DNA from: Polaribacter sp.
GTDB taxonomy: Bacteria; Bacteroidota; Bacteroidia; Flavobacteriales; Flavobacteriaceae
Reading direction: 5' to 3'
Assembly (NCBI GenBank): GCA_029250685.1
Contig: JAQXEU010000009.1
Span: 62,001-126,000 of the forward strand
DNA: 64,000 nt
Positions 58,997 through 64,000 of the stretch are shown here, piece by piece (position 1 is the stretch's first letter; each line of letters opens with the position of its first letter). The position numbers were made by a program, and so were the translations under genes. The notes under the pieces are model-generated. The model was not told the origin of the DNA. It worked only from the letters and a program-made list of their open reading frames with translations, and ran no database searches.

Positions 58997-59275
58997 ATTG
59001 CTAAGCTTCACAAAAAAACTCTTATTTTCAACTCCTTTTACTATTCTAAAGTAAGAATTTGTTTTACAAAAAGGGTTCTTGTAATTATTATATCAATTAT
59101 AACAATTCTAAATTTATTTATACTCTTTTATTATTTTGAATACTTAATGCAAGTGATAACAATTTCTGCTTCTTTAATTCTTTTATTGATTATTGTAAAC
59201 TCATTTTATGTAAGTCATTTAAATAAAAACCTCAACAACTTAAAATCAATAATCTATCAAAAAGAAAACCTATAA
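58985..59275 (+). CDS. Small hypothetical membrane protein; start uncertain
   Basis: Track start (TTG) lies in the terminator hairpin; an internal start is more plausible. Confidence 0.3.
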   Translation: MGFFIAKLHKKTLIFNSFYYSKVRICFTKRVLVIIISIITILNLFILFYYFEYLMQVITISASLILLLIIVNSFYVSHLNKNLNNLKSIIYQKENL

Positions 59276-59279
59276 ATTA

Positions 59280-60125
59280 TTATCTTTTCTTAAAGATTAG
59301 TACTAAACCTATAATTACTAAAGGAATACTCAAAACTTGACCCGTATTTAGTGAATTAAAAATCCAATCTTCTCTTCCCTCTACTTGTGCTTCTTTTAAG
59401 AATTCAATTACAAAACGTAATGCCCAAAGAACCGCAAAGAAAATACCGAATAAATATCCAGATTTTTCTTTTGCGTCAGTTTTCCAGTACATTCTCCAAA
59501 GAATAATAAATAGAATCAAATAACTAAATGCTTCATATAATTGAGTAGGATGTCTTGGAACAGTTTCACCCGCTTTTTTAAATATTACTCCAAAGCTACT
59601 TCCAGTTGGTTTTCCAAAGATTTCAGAATTGAAAAAATTTCCCATTCTAATAAAAAATCCTGCTAAAGCAACCATAATTCCCATTCTATCTAAGATGAAT
59701 AAAAATGGTTTTTGAATTACTTTTTTACTATAAAAAAACAACGCAGCAATAATTCCTACTGCAGCACCATGACTTGCAAATCCTGTATAACCAGTAAACT
59801 CCCACCCATTTATCATTCCGAATACAGCAGTTGCTCCTTCTCTCTCTTTAAAAGGTAAAATGATTTCTAATAAGTGATGTTGGTAATAATCCCAACTATA
59901 AAAAAACACATCTCCTAAACGCATTCCTATTAGCATAGAAATAAAGGTGTACATAAAAAGTGTGTCTAATTTTTCTAAAGAAATTTTATCTTCAATAAAG
60001 ATTTTTTTCATCAATCGCATTCCTAAAACAAATGCAATAACAAACATTAAACTGTACCATCTAACTACAAAAAAACCTAAATCGATCCCTACAGAAGGAT
60101 CCCAAACTATTGATAAAAATTTCAT
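59280..60125 (-). CDS. lgt: Prolipoprotein diacylglyceryl transferase
   Basis: IRMGNFFNSEIFGKPTGSSFGVIF, PRHPTQLYEAF. Confidence 0.95.
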   Translation of the reverse strand: MKFLSIVWDPSVGIDLGFFVVRWYSLMFVIAFVLGMRLMKKIFIEDKISLEKLDTLFMYTFISMLIGMRLGDVFFYSWDYYQHHLLEIILPFKEREGATAVFGMINGWEFTGYTGFASHGAAVGIIAALFFYSKKVIQKPFLFILDRMGIMVALAGFFIRMGNFFNSEIFGKPTGSSFGVIFKKAGETVPRHPTQLYEAFSYLILFIILWRMYWKTDAKEKSGYLFGIFFAVLWALRFVIEFLKEAQVEGREDWIFNSLNTGQVLSIPLVIIGLVLIFKKR

Positions 60126-60167
60126 TCTTTATATTTTCTATATGAATTTCTGAAAATTTCAGAAAAA

Positions 60168-60401
60168 TTATTTCTTCTTTTCTGGAACAGGATCATAACC
60201 TTGTCCGCCCCAAGGATGACAACTAAATATTCTTTTTATTGCTAACCAACCTCCGCTAAACAAACCATGTTTTTGCAATGCTTCTACTGTATAATGCGAG
60301 CATGTTGGCGAATACCTACAGGTTGATGGCGTGTAAGGTGAAATTGCAGTTTGATAAAAACGAACCAACAATATAAATGGATATGTCAGGATTTTCTTCA
60401 A
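60168..60401 (-). CDS. yidD: Membrane protein insertion efficiency factor YidD
   Basis: [49 protein letters not shown]. Confidence 0.96.
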   Translation of the reverse strand: MKKILTYPFILLVRFYQTAISPYTPSTCRYSPTCSHYTVEALQKHGLFSGGWLAIKRIFSCHPWGGQGYDPVPEKKK

Positions 60402-60402
60402 A

Positions 60403-61884
60403 CTAATTGATTGAAAAGGTGGTTCCTTCTCTTCCGTCTTTTAATTGAATTCCCAACGCTAACAATTCATCTCTAATTTGATCAGACAACGCCCAATCTT
60501 TATTATCTCTTGCTTCTTTTCTCAATTTGATTAACAACGCTACTACTCCATCAATTTTATCAGAACTGTTTTGTTTTGTTTCATTTGTCAATCCTAAAAT
60601 ATCAAAAACAAATGCATTGATTGTATCTGTGAACTCTGCTAAATTTTCTGCAGAAATTGTTCCTTTTTGTTCTTTTAATTGATTGATGATTTTTACCGCT
60701 TCAAATAAATGTGCAATTAAAATTGGGGTATTAAAATCATCATTCATTGCATCGTAACATTGCTGCTTCCATGCAGAAACATCAACTGATGATGTTTTAC
60801 TTGTTTGAATATTTTGCAACGAATTTACTGCGTCCATCAATTTAAAATATCCTTTTTCAGAAGCTTCTAAAGCATCACTAGAAAAATCTAAAATACTTCT
60901 ATAATGTGCTTGCATGTTGAAAAAACGAACAACACTTGGAGCAAATGCTTTACTTAATATTGTGTTATCTCCTGTTAAAATTTCATTTGGCAATACAAAA
61001 TTCCCTGTTGATTTTGCCATTTTTTGGCTATTTAACAACAACATGTTTGCGTGCATCCAATAGTTAACAGGTTTGTGTCCACTACAAATTTGAGATTGTG
61101 CAATTTCACATTCGTGATGTGGAAATTTCAAATCCATTCCACCACCGTGAATATCAAATTGTTCTCCTAAGTATTTTGTACTCATTACAGAACATTCTAA
61201 ATGCCAACCAGGAAAACCATCAGACCAAGGTGATGGCCAACGCATAATGTGTCTTTCATCAGCTTTTTTCCAAAGTGCAAAATCTTGTGGGTTTTTCTTA
61301 TCAGATTGACCGTCTAAAGCTCTGGTATTATGAATGGCATCTTCCATTTTTCTTCCAGAAAGAATCCCATAATTATGACCATCTTTATTATATTTCAACA
61401 CATCAAAATATACAGAACCATTTACTTCATATGCTAAGCCTTTCTCCATGATTTCTTTAATCATTTCAATTTGCTCAACAATATGACCCGTTGCAGTTGG
61501 TTCTATACTTGGTGGTAAAAAATTGTATTTCTCTAAGGTTTCGTGAAAATCAACTGTGTAACGTTGTACAACTTCCATCGGTTCAATTTCTTCGATACGT
61601 GCTTTTTTAGAAATTCTATCCTCACCTTCATCTGCATCATTTTCTAAATGTCCGGCATCTGTAATATTACGAACATAACGCACTTTATATCCTAAATGCT
61701 GTAAATAACGAAATACCATATCGAACGACATAAATGTACGAACGTTCCCTAAATGAACATTGCTATAAACAGTTGGACCACAAACATACATGCCAACGCG
61801 ACCTTCTGTTAGTGGTTTAAAAAGCTCTTTGCTTTTGCTAAGTGAATTGTAAATTTTAAGCTGATTCTCTTTATAGATTTCCAT
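60403..61884 (-). CDS. cysS: Cysteinyl-tRNA synthetase
   Basis: [46 protein letters not shown]. Confidence 0.97.
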   Translation of the reverse strand: MEIYKENQLKIYNSLSKSKELFKPLTEGRVGMYVCGPTVYSNVHLGNVRTFMSFDMVFRYLQHLGYKVRYVRNITDAGHLENDADEGEDRISKKARIEEIEPMEVVQRYTVDFHETLEKYNFLPPSIEPTATGHIVEQIEMIKEIMEKGLAYEVNGSVYFDVLKYNKDGHNYGILSGRKMEDAIHNTRALDGQSDKKNPQDFALWKKADERHIMRWPSPWSDGFPGWHLECSVMSTKYLGEQFDIHGGGMDLKFPHHECEIAQSQICSGHKPVNYWMHANMLLLNSQKMAKSTGNFVLPNEILTGDNTILSKAFAPSVVRFFNMQAHYRSILDFSSDALEASEKGYFKLMDAVNSLQNIQTSKTSSVDVSAWKQQCYDAMNDDFNTPILIAHLFEAVKIINQLKEQKGTISAENLAEFTDTINAFVFDILGLTNETKQNSSDKIDGVVALLIKLRKEARDNKDWALSDQIRDELLALGIQLKDGREGTTFSIN

Positions 61885-61992
61885 TAATAAGTATTCAATT
61901 ATAGAAATGTAAAGATAGGAAGTTTTACTTAAAGAGAAAACGGGAATTTGTTAGAAGTTTGACAAAATTTAAAGTAGTTTTAAATCAATAAA

Positions 61993-63492
61993 CTATTGTT
62001 TTTTAATGATAATTTTACTTTGATTTCCTTTAACTGTAATGTTTTTACTTTTTAAAGAAAAGTTTCCGTTTAAAGTAAAATTCTTAGAAACATTTTTATT
62101 AGAACTTACATTACTTGCTTTTATAACATTCAATTTTTCTGTTAGGTTTTTTAAATCAATTGTTGCATCAGAAAAATTAAGATCTAATGTGAAATTTTTT
62201 AAACCAGTAACAACTTCTGAAATTATCAATTCACCAAATTTGCTTATAACATCAACATTACTATTTACTTTATCAATCGTTAAATCAGAAGAATTTGATG
62301 TCAGTTTTGTATTCATTACCGATGCAATTGTTGCATCGGTAATGTTATTTAATGATAGTGTACTTGCGTTTAATGCAGCAACTTTTACTGGAGCTGCATA
62401 ATAAATTTTCAAATCGCCTCCATTGATTTCATCAGAATTAAAAGATCCGTAAGAAACTTTCCCTGAAGCTTTCCCTTTTGGTAATTTCACTTTACTGTGT
62501 CTTGTATTTAAATCGAACTTAGCATTCTTAGGTACTTTAATCGTAATTGTTCTAGTAATTTTTACTTTCTTTTTACTTTTACCATCTTCAATCACAATAA
62601 CATTATCGCCATTTCTATAGCTGTTTGCCATTTTAATTTTCATTTGCTCAATGCCTTTTCTTGCTTTTGCTAAAGCCTCTCGCATTTTGACTTTATCAAT
62701 CTTTTCATATTGCAATTGTGCTTTCTTAATTTGATCTTTTATTTTCTTTTTATCAATTTTCTGATATTGAATCTTTGCTTTTTTAAGCTGGTCTTGAATC
62801 TTTTTTTTGTCGATGTTTTTAAGTGATTTTTGAGCTTTTTCAAGACCTTCCTTAATATCAGACATCATTTCTTTATAATCTTTCGATTTTTTAAACTTGT
62901 TCCACTCTTTTTTAGTTTTAATGACAACCGTTTTCTTTTTCCCTTTTGATTTATAGGTAAACTCTTGCGGGTCTCCTTCTTCAAAATTATGATTATCTAA
63001 TTCTTCAGTTATGTTGTTAAACATTTCTGTGAAATCAATGTTGATTTCTGGAATTGTGATTTCTGGCATTTCAAATTCTGGAATCGTGATGTCAAAATTA
63101 AGTTCTGGAATATTGATATCTATTTCAGGAATTGTAATATCTCCAAAATTGAATTTAAAATCATTATCCCCGAAATGTAAAAACTGGTTCGCGTTTGCAT
63201 TAATTTGTACTTTAGATTTGTTTCCCAATGCTTCAAACTCCCAGTTTTTTAGAAATTTTTGCGCTGCTGCTTTAGACAAACCTTCTACTGTTATTACTGC
63301 ATTTATTGCAACTTCATTTCGGTTCCATGTAGTTACATTAATATCTGCATTAGAAGCATTTATTGCAAGAACTACATCTTTATTAACTTTAAATTTTTCG
63401 CTAAATTTTTTATCAAATTTTTGTGCTTGTAAACTGCTTATTAAAAAAGCTGCAATCAAAAATCCAATACTTTTATAAGTTTTGAGTTTCAT
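61993..63492 (-). CDS. DUF4097-like putative adhesin with IPE-type repeats and Lys-rich coiled coil
   Basis: Signal peptide; ITIPEIDINIPELNFDITIPEFEMPEITIPEINIDF; KKAKIQYQKIDKKKIKDQIKKAQLQYEKIDK; C-terminal beta-rich repeats. Confidence 0.65.
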   Translation of the reverse strand: MKLKTYKSIGFLIAAFLISSLQAQKFDKKFSEKFKVNKDVVLAINASNADINVTTWNRNEVAINAVITVEGLSKAAAQKFLKNWEFEALGNKSKVQINANANQFLHFGDNDFKFNFGDITIPEIDINIPELNFDITIPEFEMPEITIPEINIDFTEMFNNITEELDNHNFEEGDPQEFTYKSKGKKKTVVIKTKKEWNKFKKSKDYKEMMSDIKEGLEKAQKSLKNIDKKKIQDQLKKAKIQYQKIDKKKIKDQIKKAQLQYEKIDKVKMREALAKARKGIEQMKIKMANSYRNGDNVIVIEDGKSKKKVKITRTITIKVPKNAKFDLNTRHSKVKLPKGKASGKVSYGSFNSDEINGGDLKIYYAAPVKVAALNASTLSLNNITDATIASVMNTKLTSNSSDLTIDKVNSNVDVISKFGELIISEVVTGLKNFTLDLNFSDATIDLKNLTEKLNVIKASNVSSNKNVSKNFTLNGNFSLKSKNITVKGNQSKIIIKKQ

Positions 63493-64000
63493 TTTGTTTT
63501 GAATTTAATTGTTTTAAATCGTTTAACTGTTTTTTTAATCGCTGCAATAACTGTAATCGTAATTGCAAATTGTTTATCAATGCATTGATGATTTCATCAT
63601 TAACTCCTTTTGTATTGAGCTCTGTAGTTAATGATTTGTATTCAGTAGTTAACTCGCTAATTTTAGCTAAATAACTATCTAAAATTTCTTTATTATCTTC
63701 GTTTACATCTAAATTACTGATCTCGTAATTGATGCTATTTGTATAGTAATCTTCTATCGATTTGAATTCTGGAGATAAATTTCCTAAACTAATTCCCTTA
63801 GTTGGTTTTATTTCTTCTGTTTGATCTGTTTCCATTCCAAAATAACCAACTGCTAAACTCACAACAAGTACTACAGAAGCTGCAACTTGCAACCATTTAT
63901 AATTTTTCTTTTTAGGTTGACGGTTTACTTCTTTCTGCAATCTATCCTGAAAACTATTTCTGTGATTTGCCGATAAAGAAACGTCTTCGCTCTTATAATT
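63473..64000 (-). CDS. Putative anti-sigma-factor-like membrane protein (5' end beyond window)
   Basis: Frame open to the window edge (NYKSEDVSLSANHRNSFQDRLQKEVNRQPKKKNYKWLQVAASVVLVVSLAVGYFGM...); single TM then coiled coil. Confidence 0.55.
   Translation of the reverse strand, partial: NYKSEDVSLSANHRNSFQDRLQKEVNRQPKKKNYKWLQVAASVVLVVSLAVGYFGMETDQTEEIKPTKGISLGNLSPEFKSIEDYYTNSINYEISNLDVNEDNKEILDSYLAKISELTTEYKSLTTELNTKGVNDEIINALINNLQLRLQLLQRLKKQLNDLKQLNSKQNETQNL

Noticed and set aside
58985-59050. TTG start of the 96-aa ORF
   Set aside because: The start lies within the terminator hairpin after the M1 gene; only a shorter internal start, if any, is plausible.
63011-63478. Plus-strand ORF of Ile/Ser/Gly repeats
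   Set aside because: Mirror of the IPE repeat block in the minus-strand DUF4097-like gene.

Overview
AT-rich chromosomal window that looks like Bacteroidota, probably Flavobacteriaceae. The basis is TAnnTTTG-type -7 boxes, few GC-rich stretches, and many lineage-typical families (DUF6787, DUF6428, DUF6452/6048, CCC-motif membrane protein, DUF6702). Gene content is mostly core/housekeeping: pcm, ABC-type MacAB-like export operon, ars-like cluster, dps/oxyR pair, ABC-F, DEAD-box helicase, rocD, rlmD, ung, mutS2, dgkA, ftsK, lolA, lptF-like, ribB(A), pepE, tandem M1 peptidases, lgt, yidD, cysS. I saw no tRNA, rRNA, CRISPR array, prophage or transposase. Strongest observations: (1) ftsK has an in-frame TGA at 47412-47414 in an otherwise intact frame; (2) an adjacent acyl-transferase/cysteine-synthase-like pair is a candidate capnine/sulfonolipid locus; (3) an S23/four-helix-bundle gene beside rlmD has no obvious ATG start and sits inside an imperfect terminal inverted repeat; (4) the GTP cyclohydrolase II half of RibBA has lost its cysteines; (5) there are structured or REP-like intergenic elements (1702-1773, 20571-20659, 43379-43481, 42918-42958); (6) a soluble solute-binding-protein-like gene is coupled to a nucleoside phosphorylase; (7) tandem M1 peptidase genes share a sharply bounded, almost identical 108-nt 3' end. 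All family assignments are by eye; no database search was run.
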